64,000 bases of DNA from Gudongella sp964575895 (GTDB lineage Bacteria; Bacillota; Clostridia; Tissierellales; Tissierellaceae): assembly GCA_964575895.1 (NCBI GenBank), contig CAZNTE010000002.1:62001-126000 (forward strand), written 5' to 3'. Of the stretch, positions 23,168 through 32,755 are shown piece after piece. The first letter of the stretch is position 1. Each line of letters opens with the position of its first letter. The notes below the pieces were generated by a model, which was given only the letters and a program-made list of their open reading frames with translations, made no database searches and had not been told where the DNA came from. A program made the position numbers and the translations under genes.

Positions 23168-25615
23168 CTACAGTAAATTACTTGGATCAATATCTATGCT
23201 AAACTTGACTCCTTCAGTGTCGATTTTACCTTCATTTAATATTATTACCCTTTTGATAATATCTTTTATCTCATCTTCTATATTGTAACCAATTTTTAAT
23301 ACAATTTGCATTCTATAATTACCACTGATCTTTTCAATAGGGGCTAGGTTTGGTTTTATAATACTCAATTCTCCCTTTATCTGTTTACTCTCACCGGCAA
23401 TTCTATTATATACAAGTTCAGATATGTCCATACATTTTTTTAGACTAGGTCCAAAAATTGTAATTACAATCAAGTTTAAGAATGGAGGATAACCAAATTC
23501 CCTTCTTAACTTTAACTCTTCATGAAAGAAACCTTGATAATTATTGTCCTTGGCATATTGTATACTAAAGTGTTCTGGATTATATGTTTGTAAATATACA
23601 TTTCCCTCAACATTCCCTCTTCCAGCTCTACCTGCAACTTGTGTAGTTAGTTGAAAGGTTTTTTCTGCAGACCTAAAATCTGGTAGATTCAAAGTGGTAT
23701 CTGCCGCTATTATTCCAACAAGTGTTACACTTGGAAAATCTAGACCCTTAGATATCATCTGGGTCCCAATTAATATATCAATATCCTTAGATTTCATCTG
23801 ACCTAGAATTCTATCATAATCCTGAATCTTTCGTATGGTATCACTATCCATTCGAGCAACTCTAGCTTTGGGGAATAGTCTAACTACTTCCTCTTCTACT
23901 TTCTCAGTGCCAATACCAAAATATTTGATGTACTTGCTGTTGCAAATAGGACAAATTACTGGAATTTCTTCACTTCTACCACAATAATGGCAAACCATTC
24001 TATTATTGGACTTATGCATGGTCATGCTCACATCACAACTATCACATTTTGATACATAACCACAGCTTCTGCATGTAACAAAACCCGAGTAACCTCTTCT
24101 ATTTAAAAACAGTACGATCTGCTCCTTCTTATCCAGTCTTTCCAATATACTTTGGTAAAGATCATTGCTGAATATAGATTTATTACCATTTTTTAGCTCT
24201 TCTCTCATATCAATTACTTTTATTTCAGGTACTTCCATGGAGGTAGCTCTGTTTTTCATACTAAAAAGAGTATACTCTCCAATAACTGACTTATAGTAAG
24301 TTTCAATTGTTGGAGTGGCAGTTCCTAGAACAAGCTTACCATTATTACTTTCTATTCTCATTTTCGCAATTTCACTGGTAACATATTTAGGGTTTTGACC
24401 GGATTTATAAGAATTTTCATGTTCTTCATCTATTATTATCAGTCCTAGATTCTTAAATGGAGCAAATATAGCCGATCTAGCACCAACTACAATCTTATAC
24501 TCTCCAGATCTAATTTTTCTCCACTGCTCAAATCTTTGATTTAGAGTTAGTCTACTATGAAGTATCGCAACCTTTTGACCAAATCTTCCTACAAATCTAT
24601 CTATGGTTTGAGGTGTTAATGAAATCTCTGGAACTAAAATGATTGAATCCTTACCCTCTTCTAAATACTGTTCGACCATTTGTAAATATACTTCAGTCTT
24701 ACCACTTCCAGTTACCCCATGTATAAGAAAAACCTTGTCGTTAGAATTTATGATCCCATCAAATACAGCTTTCTGTTCTTCATTAAGTTGGATTTTTTTG
24801 TATATGTGGATATTTTTAGCGAGAATTTCATCTTCTACATCTTTATTAATTATAGTTATTAATCCTTTTTCAACTAATCCCTTCAGTGAAACGGTGGATA
24901 TGTTTAATTCTTGTAATATGTCTTTTAAGATTCCTTCTTTTTTATCCCTTATATAGTCCCATACTTCCTGCTGTTTCTTTGCACGATTTCCTATTAATTC
25001 TACCCCTTCTTCATAGGAGATGCTTTTAGTCTTAAGATAGTATCTTTCTACCTTTCTTGATGGCTTACTCTTAATATTTAGATCTGACTTAATATATCCC
25101 TTTCCCTCAAGATTGGTCAACTCTCGTTGAATTGATGTAATACCCAAGATTTCAATTAATTTATCTAAAGTCATCTTCTTATTCTTATTTAGTATGTCTA
25201 TTATATTCAACTCAAGTTTATTTAAATTATCAGTTTCAATTCCAGGTGTATCAACTATTTCAAGTGTTGTCTCCAGGTTTCTATAATCACCAGGTGGTAT
25301 AAATGGATGTAAGGCTTCATTAAATGAACAAAGATACTTCTCTTTTATTCTGTGAGCTATATCTATCATTTCCTGATTGATTATTGGTTTATCATCAAGG
25401 ATGTGTATAATTTTTTTTAATTTGAAGTCAAATTTTTCATTTGCTTCTTCAAGTTGTATTATAATTCCCTTTGTGGGGGTATTATGAATCCCAAAGGGAA
25501 CAACAACCCTCATTCCAACTTTAATATCAGTAGATAAATCCTCTTCAACTTCATAGGTAAAAGGCTTATCCACCATTGCAGATTTGTGATTTAAGATTAT
25601 TTGTGCTAACTTCAT
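23168..25615 (-). CDS. priA: Primosomal replication-restart helicase PriA
   Basis: PriA recognises stalled forks and reloads the replisome. The roughly 815-aa protein has the N-terminal 3'-DNA-end-binding domain, a winged helix, the helicase core with Walker A GVTGSGKTEVYL and DEEH, and a zinc domain with paired cysteines (CRSCG, CDSC, CHYCG, CPIC). I use the ATG at 25615 (MKLAQIILNHKS); a TTG seven codons upstream falls inside the T-run of the preceding terminator. It is first in priA-def-fmt-yugP. Confidence 0.96.
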   Translation of the reverse strand: MKLAQIILNHKSAMVDKPFTYEVEEDLSTDIKVGMRVVVPFGIHNTPTKGIIIQLEEANEKFDFKLKKIIHILDDKPIINQEMIDIAHRIKEKYLCSFNEALHPFIPPGDYRNLETTLEIVDTPGIETDNLNKLELNIIDILNKNKKMTLDKLIEILGITSIQRELTNLEGKGYIKSDLNIKSKPSRKVERYYLKTKSISYEEGVELIGNRAKKQQEVWDYIRDKKEGILKDILQELNISTVSLKGLVEKGLITIINKDVEDEILAKNIHIYKKIQLNEEQKAVFDGIINSNDKVFLIHGVTGSGKTEVYLQMVEQYLEEGKDSIILVPEISLTPQTIDRFVGRFGQKVAILHSRLTLNQRFEQWRKIRSGEYKIVVGARSAIFAPFKNLGLIIIDEEHENSYKSGQNPKYVTSEIAKMRIESNNGKLVLGTATPTIETYYKSVIGEYTLFSMKNRATSMEVPEIKVIDMREELKNGNKSIFSNDLYQSILERLDKKEQIVLFLNRRGYSGFVTCRSCGYVSKCDSCDVSMTMHKSNNRMVCHYCGRSEEIPVICPICNSKYIKYFGIGTEKVEEEVVRLFPKARVARMDSDTIRKIQDYDRILGQMKSKDIDILIGTQMISKGLDFPSVTLVGIIAADTTLNLPDFRSAEKTFQLTTQVAGRAGRGNVEGNVYLQTYNPEHFSIQYAKDNNYQGFFHEELKLRREFGYPPFLNLIVITIFGPSLKKCMDISELVYNRIAGESKQIKGELSIIKPNLAPIEKISGNYRMQIVLKIGYNIEDEIKDIIKRVIILNEGKIDTEGVKFSIDIDPSNLL

Positions 25616-25633
25616 CTCTGCATCAATCCCTTT

Positions 25634-25664
25634 CAAAAATAAAAGCCAGAATTATCTAGCTTTT
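25634..25664 (-). terminator. Rho-independent terminator after coaBC
   Basis: Minus-strand stem AAAAGCTAGA / TCTGGCTTTT (one G-U) with a 4-base loop, followed by ATTTTTG. It overlaps the coaBC stop and lies just ahead of priA. Confidence 0.75.
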
Positions 25665-26859
25665 AATCAAGTATATCCACTATCTTGTCTAGTATCATAT
25701 TAGCTACTTCAATTTTAGTCATTATTGGATATTCAATCACATTATCCTGACTATCTATAATTGTCACAATATTAGTATCAGTGTTAAATCCAGCACCTTG
25801 CTTTGTCACATCATTTGCAACTATAAAGTCAAAATTCTTATCAACTAACTTTTTCTTTGCATACTCCACAAGATTATTAGTCTCCGCAGCAAATCCAATC
25901 ATTATTTGTTTCTTTTTCAACTTACCAAAGTGTGCAGCAATATCAGGATTCTTTATTAAATTTAAAGTCAGTGACTCATTGTCCTTTTCTTTTTTAATCT
26001 TTACATCACTAACAGCTTCTGATCTGAAATCAGAAGGTGCTGCAGATTTTATGAGAACGTCACAATTATCAAAATATTTTCCAGTTTCGTTTAACATATC
26101 CATGGTTGTTTTAACTGGAACAAATTCAACACCTCTGGGGACCTCTAAACTGCTTGGTCCAGAAATTAAAACCACATCTGCGCCTCTTAATATGCTCTCA
26201 TTAGCCAATGAGTATCCCATTTTACCACTGGAGTGATTAGTAATATATCTAACTGGATCCAAAGGTTCCATGGTAGGACCAGCAGTTATAACTATTCTTT
26301 TACCTCTTAAATCTTTTTTTACAAAATGTTTGTTTAAATGGTATATTATGTCTTCAACATCTGCCATCTTACCAGTTCCTACATCACCACATGCTAGCCT
26401 ACCAGATCCAGGATTTATGAACTCATGTCCTAATTTTTTTAATTTTTCCATATTCTCCTGAACCATGGGATTCAAGTACATGTTGGTATTCATTGCTGGT
26501 GCAAATAGTATTTTGGCAGTTGTCGCCATCAATACAGTTAGAAGTAAATTATCTGCTATCCCATTGGCTATCTTTCCAATTGTATTTCCAGTTGCTGGAG
26601 CAATTAAAACCACATCAGCTTTTTTTGCCAATGATATATGTTCAACATCCATTTCATTAACTAATCCAAACATATCAAAATGAACCTTGCTCTGAGCCAT
26701 TGTTTGAAATGTAAGAGGAGTTACAAATTCCCTAGCTGATTCAGTCATTATAACATCAACATTTGCTTCCAATTTCTTCAACTTACTAATTAAGTCTAAA
26801 ACCTTGTAAATAGCAATCCCACCGCTTACCCCAATAAGGATATTCTTATCCTTTAACAT
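25663..26859 (-). CDS. coaBC: Bifunctional phosphopantothenoylcysteine decarboxylase / phosphopantothenate-cysteine ligase
   Basis: CoaBC performs two consecutive steps of coenzyme A synthesis. In the 398-aa protein the N-terminal flavoprotein CoaC half shows GVSGGIAIYK, EHISLAKKADVVLIAPAT, NMYLNP and the catalytic cysteine in GRLACGDVGTGKM. The C-terminal CoaB half has ITAGPTMEPLDPVRYITN, SSGKMGYSLA and IKSAAPSDFR. It follows rpoZ by 8 bases, as in many Firmicutes (remA-gmk-rpoZ-coaBC-priA). Confidence 0.97.
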   Translation of the reverse strand: MLKDKNILIGVSGGIAIYKVLDLISKLKKLEANVDVIMTESAREFVTPLTFQTMAQSKVHFDMFGLVNEMDVEHISLAKKADVVLIAPATGNTIGKIANGIADNLLLTVLMATTAKILFAPAMNTNMYLNPMVQENMEKLKKLGHEFINPGSGRLACGDVGTGKMADVEDIIYHLNKHFVKKDLRGKRIVITAGPTMEPLDPVRYITNHSSGKMGYSLANESILRGADVVLISGPSSLEVPRGVEFVPVKTTMDMLNETGKYFDNCDVLIKSAAPSDFRSEAVSDVKIKKEKDNESLTLNLIKNPDIAAHFGKLKKKQIMIGFAAETNNLVEYAKKKLVDKNFDFIVANDVTKQGAGFNTDTNIVTIIDSQDNVIEYPIMTKIEVANMILDKIVDILD

Positions 26860-26867
26860 AATATCAC

Positions 26868-27074
26868 CTACTTATAACTAGTTTTAGTTGGGTTCACGTA
26901 CTTAACCTTACCCTCTTCTATTTCATCCAGAGCGATAAGAACTGGTTTGTTGCTTTTACTCTCAGTCATTGGAGAAGAGCCATCAACAATCTGTCTAGCC
27001 CTTTTAGCTGCCACCATTACGAGAGTATATCTACTTTCATTGGTTAGTGCATGTTCTTTTATATTGTTTGACAT
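26868..27074 (-). CDS. rpoZ: DNA-directed RNA polymerase omega subunit
   Basis: Omega stabilises the beta-prime subunit. The 68-aa protein matches the family core: SRYTLVMVAAKRARQI, followed by NKPVLIALDEIEEGKVKY. It has GGAGGAAA before its ATG and is flanked by gmk and coaBC, its standard neighbours. Confidence 0.94.
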   Translation of the reverse strand: MSNNIKEHALTNESRYTLVMVAAKRARQIVDGSSPMTESKSNKPVLIALDEIEEGKVKYVNPTKTSYK

Positions 27075-27075
27075 T

Positions 27076-27690
27076 TTATTTTCCTCCTTGCATTGTAACT
27101 TGCTTTTTTATATCCTTATGTCTTTTGACTCTAAGCCTTTCAGAGTGAATTATTGCCTCTATATCCTTAACAGCATTTTCTACCTTGTCATTAACTACAA
27201 AAAAGTCATATTCTCCCACAAAATCTAATTCTTTGAATGCATTTGTGAATCTGGTGTTAATATCTTCTTCAGTCTCTGTTCCCCTTTTTACAATCCTATC
27301 TCTTAACTCATCCATGGTAGGTGGCAATAGAAAAATAAATACAGCCTCTTTATAATTTTTCTTAATCTGGAGTGCCCCTTGTACATCGATCTCTAAAAGT
27401 ACAATTTCTCCCTTTTCGATTTCTTCCATAACGAATTTCTTAGGTGTTCCATAATAGTTTGTATGAACAAAAGCATGTTCTAAAAATTCGTTTTCCTCTA
27501 CCATCTCTTGAAACTTGTCTTCACTTAAAAAGAAGTAATTCTCTCCGTCTATCTCTCCAACTCTAGGTTTTCTAGTTGTTGCAGAAACCGAAAAAACTAT
27601 ATCATCTCTCTTCTCCATCAAAGCCTTACTTACAGTCCCCTTTCCACTTCCAGAAGGGCCTGATAACACCATTAAAAATCCTTTAGCCAT
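27076..27690 (-). CDS. gmk: Guanylate kinase
   Basis: Gmk converts GMP to GDP with ATP. The roughly 204-aa protein has the P-loop GPSGSGKGT, the GMP-binding stretch VSATTRKPRVGEIDGENY, and the lid RGTETEEDINTR. A longer frame would start at 27738 and overlap remA; the ATG at 27690 (MAKGFLMVLSGPSG) removes the overlap and has a GGTGG ahead. Confidence 0.97.
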   Translation of the reverse strand: MAKGFLMVLSGPSGSGKGTVSKALMEKRDDIVFSVSATTRKPRVGEIDGENYFFLSEDKFQEMVEENEFLEHAFVHTNYYGTPKKFVMEEIEKGEIVLLEIDVQGALQIKKNYKEAVFIFLLPPTMDELRDRIVKRGTETEEDINTRFTNAFKELDFVGEYDFFVVNDKVENAVKDIEAIIHSERLRVKRHKDIKKQVTMQGGK

Positions 27691-27712
27691 ATATTTCCAC
27701 CATCTTTCATCA

Positions 27713-27970
27713 TTATTCATGTACATCCTCTTTGGCATGCAATCTATGAGCTATGGTTTCTGGTTGTATAGGAGTTAAAACAACATGCCCACTATCCATA
27801 ATTATAACTGCTCTAGTTCGCCTACCGTAAGTTGCATCGATCAATTTACTACTTTCTTTTGATTCCTGAATTAGTCTCTTTACTGGAGCAGACTCAGGAC
27901 TAATTACAGAGATAATTCTATTGGATGCAACTACATTGCCAAAACCAATATTAATGAAATATACCTGCAT
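27713..27970 (-). CDS. remA: Extracellular matrix/biofilm regulator RemA (DUF370)
   Basis: RemA is a small DNA-binding protein that in Bacillus activates matrix and osmoprotection genes. The 85-aa sequence is close to the family consensus: INIGFGNVVASNRIISVISPES, DATYGRRTRAVI and GHVVLTPIQPETIA. It sits between yicC and gmk, the conserved position. Its target genes in this organism cannot be seen here. Confidence 0.93.
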   Translation of the reverse strand: MQVYFINIGFGNVVASNRIISVISPESAPVKRLIQESKESSKLIDATYGRRTRAVIIMDSGHVVLTPIQPETIAHRLHAKEDVHE

Positions 27971-27981
27971 ATAGTTACCTC

Positions 27982-28863
27982 CTACTCTATATTTTGTACT
28001 TGCTCTCTTATTTTTTCTACTTCAGACTTTAATTCTACTACGAAACTTACAAGTTTAGAATCGCTAGACTTACTACCAATTGTATTAACCTCTCTATTGA
28101 ATTCCTGGATAAGAAAATCTAATTTCCTCCCAACTCCTCCATCCTGGGTTAAAATTTCCTTGAATTGGCTTATGTGACTTCTAAGCCTTGTAATTTCTTC
28201 ATCTATACTACTTTTATCTGCATATATGGCCACTTCCATAGCTAGTCTATCAGGATCAATAAGTGACTTATCCACTAGTAGATTGTTAATCCTATCATTT
28301 AATTTTGTTCTATATTCATCCACCACTAATGGGGATCTTTCTTCCACAGATAGAATAATGGATTCTATAGAATCTAATTTAGTCAACATATCTTCCTTAA
28401 GCTGATCTCCTTCAAATATTCTCATTTCAGATATTTGTTCTAAAGCATCTTTAAGTGATGTATTTAGTGTATCCCATACAAGATCATCATCTAGGTCTCT
28501 TTTTTCAGTTCTTAAAATATCAGAAACACTTAAGAGATTACTTAGTCTGATTGAATCCTCAATCTGAAGTTCTTCCTTTAACTCTTCTAGGGCTGCCTTA
28601 AAACTTCTTGCCAGAGGTAAATCTACCTTTACATCCACTGAAGATACGTTTATAAACTCGAAGTTTATAAATACATCAACCTTGCCTCTATTCAAATAGT
28701 CCTTGACAGTTTTTTTAATGCTTTCCTCCAAATATATTAAATATCTAGGTAACTTAACATTAATATCTAAATATCTGTGATTAACTGACTTAATTTCAAC
28801 CTTTATCCTATAAAGTTCACTTTCACATTGACCTTTTCCATATCCTGTCATGCTTTTTAACAT
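27982..28863 (-). CDS. yicC: YicC/YloC-family endoribonuclease
   Basis: The 293-aa protein has the YicC N-terminal signature (MLKSMTGYGKG, VEIKSVNHRYLDINVKLPRYL) and the C-terminal DUF1732 (DEEITRLRSHISQF, GRKLDFLIQEFNREVNTIGSKS). YicC and its Bacillus homologue YloC are reported endoribonucleases; their main targets are not fully settled. It starts the yicC-remA-gmk-rpoZ-coaBC run, after AAGGAGG, and is divergent from rqcH. Confidence 0.93.
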   Translation of the reverse strand: MLKSMTGYGKGQCESELYRIKVEIKSVNHRYLDINVKLPRYLIYLEESIKKTVKDYLNRGKVDVFINFEFINVSSVDVKVDLPLARSFKAALEELKEELQIEDSIRLSNLLSVSDILRTEKRDLDDDLVWDTLNTSLKDALEQISEMRIFEGDQLKEDMLTKLDSIESIILSVEERSPLVVDEYRTKLNDRINNLLVDKSLIDPDRLAMEVAIYADKSSIDEEITRLRSHISQFKEILTQDGGVGRKLDFLIQEFNREVNTIGSKSSDSKLVSFVVELKSEVEKIREQVQNIE

Positions 28864-28957
28864 AGTATACCTCCTTATGGGTGTTAACTTATTATTATAT
28901 ATGATAGGATTTATATTACTACATATTGTTACAATAACTTAATATTTTAAATCTTGT

Positions 28958-28983
28958 AAGGTCCATTTAGTGACCTTTTTTTT
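28958..28983 (+). terminator. terminator-like hairpin in the yicC/rqcH divergent region
   Basis: Plus-strand AAGGTC / GACCTT stem with an 8-base loop followed by eight T, 45 bases ahead of rqcH. No plus-strand gene precedes it, so it may attenuate rqcH or end a short leader transcript. The rest of the 164-base gap is AT-rich with no confident promoter. Confidence 0.45.
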
Positions 28984-29027
28984 CCTGTATGATATACTTT
29001 AAATAATATGGATTATGGAGGTATACT

Positions 29028-30803
29028 ATGTCATACGATGGATTAGTAACTCGTGCTATAGTGCATGAGTTTAAAGATATATTAATAGGTGGAAGAATAG
29101 ATAAAGTTTATCAACAAGAGAAAGATGAATTGTTGTTATTGGTGTATAGTAAGGGTAAAAATCATAAGTTGTTACTATCAGCAAGTAGTAATAACCCCAG
29201 AGCTTATATAACCAAATACTCAAAGGAAAACCCGATGTCTCCTCCTATGTTTTGCATGCTGCTTAGAAAACATCTAATAGGTGGCATAATTCTGGATATA
29301 AATCAATATGAAAATGATCGAGTGATAATTTTTACAATATCAGGTCAAGATGAACTAGGTAACAAGACCAAAAGAGATCTTGTTGTTGAAATTATGGGAA
29401 AGCATAGCAATATAATCTTAATGGATCAGGAAAGTAAAAAAATTGTTGATTCCATTAAAAGAGTCCCTATTGATGTTTCAAGAGTTAGGCAAATTCTACC
29501 TGGGCTGAATTACTCTTTTCTAGATTTAGAGGATAAACCTAATCCTTTAAGAATATCTAGAGAATCTTTTCTTAAGATAATTGAGGATGCTCCAGGTAAC
29601 CTGCAATCTTTTAAGTTCTTCTATATGAGCTTTCATGGATTAAGTCCACTTATTGGTAGAGAGATCTGCAATAATTCAAACATTGACAGCAAGAGAACCA
29701 TTCTAAGCCTAAGTGATCATGAAAAAAATGACCTATATGATAGCTTTTTTTCTATAATGACCAAAGCTTATAACCATGAATATGCCCCCAATTATGTTTT
29801 AAATGATGAAACTGGAGAGATTATAAGTTTCTATGCCTTAATATTGAATCTTTATGGTGATAATAATCATACTATAACAGATACCATGTCCACCATGTTG
29901 GATGTGGTTTACAGGAGTAAGGACACCTATGATAGAGTGATTCAAAAATCAGCAAGTCTAAGAAAAATTCTCCAGACCAAGCTTGAAAGAGCACAGAATA
30001 AATTATCAAAGCAAAAAGAAGAGCTTCTTGAAAGTGAGAATAGAGAGATTTACAAGATTTATGCAGACCTTTTGCAATCTAATATTTATCGAATACAAAA
30101 GGGCTTGGATAAAATATCCCTTGATAACTTCTATGATCCTGAGATGAAGCCTCTAGTAGTGCCTTTAGACATTAAATTAAGTCCTGCTGATAATGCTCAA
30201 AAATATTATAAGAAATACGCTAAACTTAAAAACGCCCATTCACTACTTAATCTACAGATACCAGATACTGAATCAGAGATTAGTTATTTGGAACATGTTA
30301 TCATGAGCATGGAAAATGCCTCAGATGTTAAGGAATTAGACGAAATAAAAGATGAATTAATTAGAGAAGGTTATATCCAAAGAAGTGGCAAAGTCAGGAA
30401 GAATATTAAAGAAATAGTATCAAAACCACTTCACTTTAAATCCTCAGATGGATTTGATATTTACGTTGGTAGAAACAATAGGCAAAATGAGATATTAACC
30501 ATGAAAACAGCAAGAAAAGAAGATCTATGGTTTCACACCAAGATTATTCCTGGAAGTCATGTAATTATAAAAACAAATGGTAGTAAGGTTCCTGAAAATT
30601 CAATGGAAGAAGCAGCAACTTTAGCTGCCTATTATTCTAAGGGAAGAAACTCTAATAATGTTGAAGTGGATTTTACTGAAAAGAAAAACATCAAGAAACC
30701 AAAAAACTCAAAACCAGGATTGGTAACATACGACAATCAAAAGACGCTGATTGTAAATCCAAAGTCAGATATAATCCAAAGATTAAAAAAAGTAGAAGAT
30801 TAA
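29028..30803 (+). CDS. rqcH: Ribosome quality-control protein RqcH (Rqc2/NFACT family)
   Basis: RqcH binds stalled 50S-peptidyl-tRNA complexes and adds C-terminal alanine tails that mark the chain for degradation. The 591-aa protein has the NFACT-N domain (MSYDGLVTRAIVHEFKD, GRIDKVYQQEKDELLL), a central coiled coil (about 300-430) and the NFACT-R domain (DIYVGRNNRQNEIL, ARKEDLWFHTKIIPGSHVII, AAYYSKGRNS). Homologues are also annotated as fibronectin-binding proteins (FpbA/FbpA), but there is no secretion signal. It is transcribed opposite to its neighbours. Confidence 0.95.
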   Translation: MSYDGLVTRAIVHEFKDILIGGRIDKVYQQEKDELLLLVYSKGKNHKLLLSASSNNPRAYITKYSKENPMSPPMFCMLLRKHLIGGIILDINQYENDRVIIFTISGQDELGNKTKRDLVVEIMGKHSNIILMDQESKKIVDSIKRVPIDVSRVRQILPGLNYSFLDLEDKPNPLRISRESFLKIIEDAPGNLQSFKFFYMSFHGLSPLIGREICNNSNIDSKRTILSLSDHEKNDLYDSFFSIMTKAYNHEYAPNYVLNDETGEIISFYALILNLYGDNNHTITDTMSTMLDVVYRSKDTYDRVIQKSASLRKILQTKLERAQNKLSKQKEELLESENREIYKIYADLLQSNIYRIQKGLDKISLDNFYDPEMKPLVVPLDIKLSPADNAQKYYKKYAKLKNAHSLLNLQIPDTESEISYLEHVIMSMENASDVKELDEIKDELIREGYIQRSGKVRKNIKEIVSKPLHFKSSDGFDIYVGRNNRQNEILTMKTARKEDLWFHTKIIPGSHVIIKTNGSKVPENSMEEAATLAAYYSKGRNSNNVEVDFTEKKNIKKPKNSKPGLVTYDNQKTLIVNPKSDIIQRLKKVED

Positions 30804-30818
30804 TTTCTTCTACTTTTC
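30784..30818. terminator. bidirectional terminator between rqcH and pyrR
   Basis: AAAAGTAGAAG pairs with CTTCTACTTTT across a 9-base loop. A seven-base T-run follows on the minus strand, and a shorter one on the plus strand. It overlaps both convergent stop codons. Confidence 0.8.
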
Positions 30819-31343
30819 CATTATAATCACTTCATCCACTCCATCAGTCTCAACCAGTTTAACCCCAATAACCTCAGATTTTGATGTTGGAACGTTTTTA
30901 CCTACAAAATCTGGCCTTATAGGAAGCTCTCTATGCCCTCTATCAACTAAGACAGCTAATTGTACCTTATTGGGTCTTCCCTTGTCCATAAGGGCATCCA
31001 AGGCAGCTCTAACTGTTCTTCCAGTATAGATAACATCATCTATAAGTATGATTATCTTATCATCCACATTCCCATCAAATTCTTGATTCAATACTGGATT
31101 TATATCTATTTTTTTTAAATCGTCTCTGTATAGACTAATGTCTAGAGTATAAACAGGCACTCTTTCATTTTCTATTTCATAAATCTTTTCAGCAATTCTT
31201 TTAGAAAAAGGAACTCCCCTTGTTTTTATTCCTACGAGGACCACATCTTTTATACCCTTATTCCTCTCCACAATTTCATTTGCTATTCTAGTTGTAGCTC
31301 TAAATATTGCTTTTTGATCCATTAAGACAGCTTTTGTAATCAA
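30810..31343 (-). CDS. pyrR: PyrR bifunctional pyr-operon RNA-binding regulator / uracil phosphoribosyltransferase
   Basis: PyrR binds pyr leader RNA in response to UMP/UTP and has uracil phosphoribosyltransferase activity. The protein (about 177 aa) shows the PRPP-binding motif IILIDDVIYTGRTVRAALDAL and the family segments ATTRIANEIVERNKG and LAVLVDRGHRELPIRPDFVGKNVPTS. I prefer a TTG at 31343, six bases after GGGAGAG, which matches the usual start; ATG codons at 31349 and 31358 are alternatives. It overlaps the end of rluD. No pyr biosynthesis gene is present nearby, so regulation acts elsewhere. Confidence 0.94.
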   Translation of the reverse strand: MITKAVLMDQKAIFRATTRIANEIVERNKGIKDVVLVGIKTRGVPFSKRIAEKIYEIENERVPVYTLDISLYRDDLKKIDINPVLNQEFDGNVDDKIIILIDDVIYTGRTVRAALDALMDKGRPNKVQLAVLVDRGHRELPIRPDFVGKNVPTSKSEVIGVKLVETDGVDEVIIMEK

Positions 31344-32259
31344 AATCATCTCTCCCATCTAATTTTTTTAGTACAGTCTGAAAATACTCTGGAAGATCAC
31401 ACTGAAATTCTACCTTCTGATTATCTACTGGATGTATAAATCCCAACTTTCGAGCATGTAACAATTGTTTTTCCAACTTAAATTCATTGTTTAAATTAGA
31501 GTAAACTGGATCACCTACAACTGGATGCTTTAAGAACGAAAAATGAACCCTTATCTGATGAGTTCTTCCTGTTTCAAGCTTAACTGCAACTAATGTATAC
31601 TTTTCAAATCTCATTAAGACTTTGTAATGAGTAATAGCTTCTTTACTATTATCATGAGTAACTGCCATCCTTTTTCGATCCCTTTTATCTCTACCGATAG
31701 GTTGGTTAATTGTTCCTTCATCAGTCTTTAAAACTCCATGTATCAAAGCAATATACTCTCTATATACCTTATGAGTTTTAAGTTGATCTGATAGAAATCT
31801 GTGAGCAAAGTCAGTCTTAGCAACAACAAGAAGTCCAGATGTATCCTTGTCAAGTCTATGGACTATACCAGGCCTTATAATACCATTAATAGATGATAGA
31901 TTGTCAAGATGAAATAACAAGGCATTCACCAATGTATGTTCATAATTTCCTGGTGCAGGATGAACTACCATATCCTGAGGTTTATTGATTATGGCTAAAT
32001 TTTCATCTTCAAAGACAATATCTAAAGGTATATCTTCAGGAAGAAGTTCTAATTTTCTTGGTTCAGGTAAGTTTACTAAGATATAATCACCCTCTTTAGG
32101 TGAGTAACTAGGTTTCTTTACCTTACCATTAACCAGTACATTCCCATCCTTTATCAGCCTCTGGACAAAGGTTCTTGATACTTCATCTATTTCCTGAGAA
32201 ACAAAGAAATCCAGTCTATCTAAGTTTTCTTCATCAACATAAATCTCATATGATTTCAT
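31300..32259 (-). CDS. rluD: Ribosomal large subunit pseudouridine synthase, RluD family
   Basis: RluD-type enzymes make pseudouridines in 23S rRNA helix 69. The roughly 319-aa protein has an N-terminal S4 RNA-binding domain (LDRLDFFVSQEIDEVSRTFVQRLI) and the catalytic domain with the aspartate in GIVHRLDKDTSGLLVVAKT, plus ETGRTHQIRVH. The ATG at 32259 immediately follows the lspA stop; an upstream in-frame start at 32292 would overlap lspA. The lspA-rluD-pyrR order is the common Firmicutes one. Confidence 0.95.
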   Translation of the reverse strand: MKSYEIYVDEENLDRLDFFVSQEIDEVSRTFVQRLIKDGNVLVNGKVKKPSYSPKEGDYILVNLPEPRKLELLPEDIPLDIVFEDENLAIINKPQDMVVHPAPGNYEHTLVNALLFHLDNLSSINGIIRPGIVHRLDKDTSGLLVVAKTDFAHRFLSDQLKTHKVYREYIALIHGVLKTDEGTINQPIGRDKRDRKRMAVTHDNSKEAITHYKVLMRFEKYTLVAVKLETGRTHQIRVHFSFLKHPVVGDPVYSNLNNEFKLEKQLLHARKLGFIHPVDNQKVEFQCDLPEYFQTVLKKLDGRDDFDYKSCLNGSKSNI

Positions 32260-32260
32260 A

Positions 32261-32728
32261 TCAAGCCTGCTCTCTAATATCAAACTTATCAAATAGAATA
32301 GCTATAATTAGAAGTCCAGTGCCAGCAACTATAAATATATCAGCTACATTAAAAACTGGAAAATCATACAAACTTCCAAGATCTATCTTAATAAAATCAA
32401 CAACATACTCCAGTCTTACTCTATCTATTAGATTCCCTATGGCTCCACCAATTAAAACCCAGGAAGAAAATTTGCCAAACTTAGTAACCTTGTCTTTTTT
32501 TAGGAATAAAAATACAATTCCTCCCAGTATAACTAGGCTAGTGATTATAATAAAAAAAGTGCGTTGATTCTGCAATATTCCAAAAGCAGCACCATAGTTT
32601 TTTACAAAATGCAACTCTAATAGATTTTCTATAAGAACTATTGGCCTATTACCCATTAAATTGGATATAGCCAATTGCTTAGTGTATTGGTCTAATGCTA
32701 TTATAACTATCGATATAAAAATCCCCAA
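32261..32728 (-). CDS. lspA: Lipoprotein signal peptidase (signal peptidase II)
   Basis: LspA cleaves prolipoprotein signal peptides in the membrane. The 155-aa protein has four hydrophobic spans and the two catalytic aspartates in the family motifs GGAIGNLIDRVRLEYVVDFI and FPVFNVADIFIVAGT, plus VKNYGAAFGIL. It starts with TTG 8 bases after AGGAGGAA; no ATG alternative is available near the N-terminus. Confidence 0.96.
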   Translation of the reverse strand: MGIFISIVIIALDQYTKQLAISNLMGNRPIVLIENLLELHFVKNYGAAFGILQNQRTFFIIITSLVILGGIVFLFLKKDKVTKFGKFSSWVLIGGAIGNLIDRVRLEYVVDFIKIDLGSLYDFPVFNVADIFIVAGTGLLIIAILFDKFDIREQA

Positions 32729-32755
32729 ATTACTTCCTCCTAAAAAATACTAGAA

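Noticed and set aside
29028..30803. A surface fibronectin-binding adhesin
   Set aside because: The family is sometimes named that way, but the protein has the NFACT domains of RqcH and no signal or anchor sequence.
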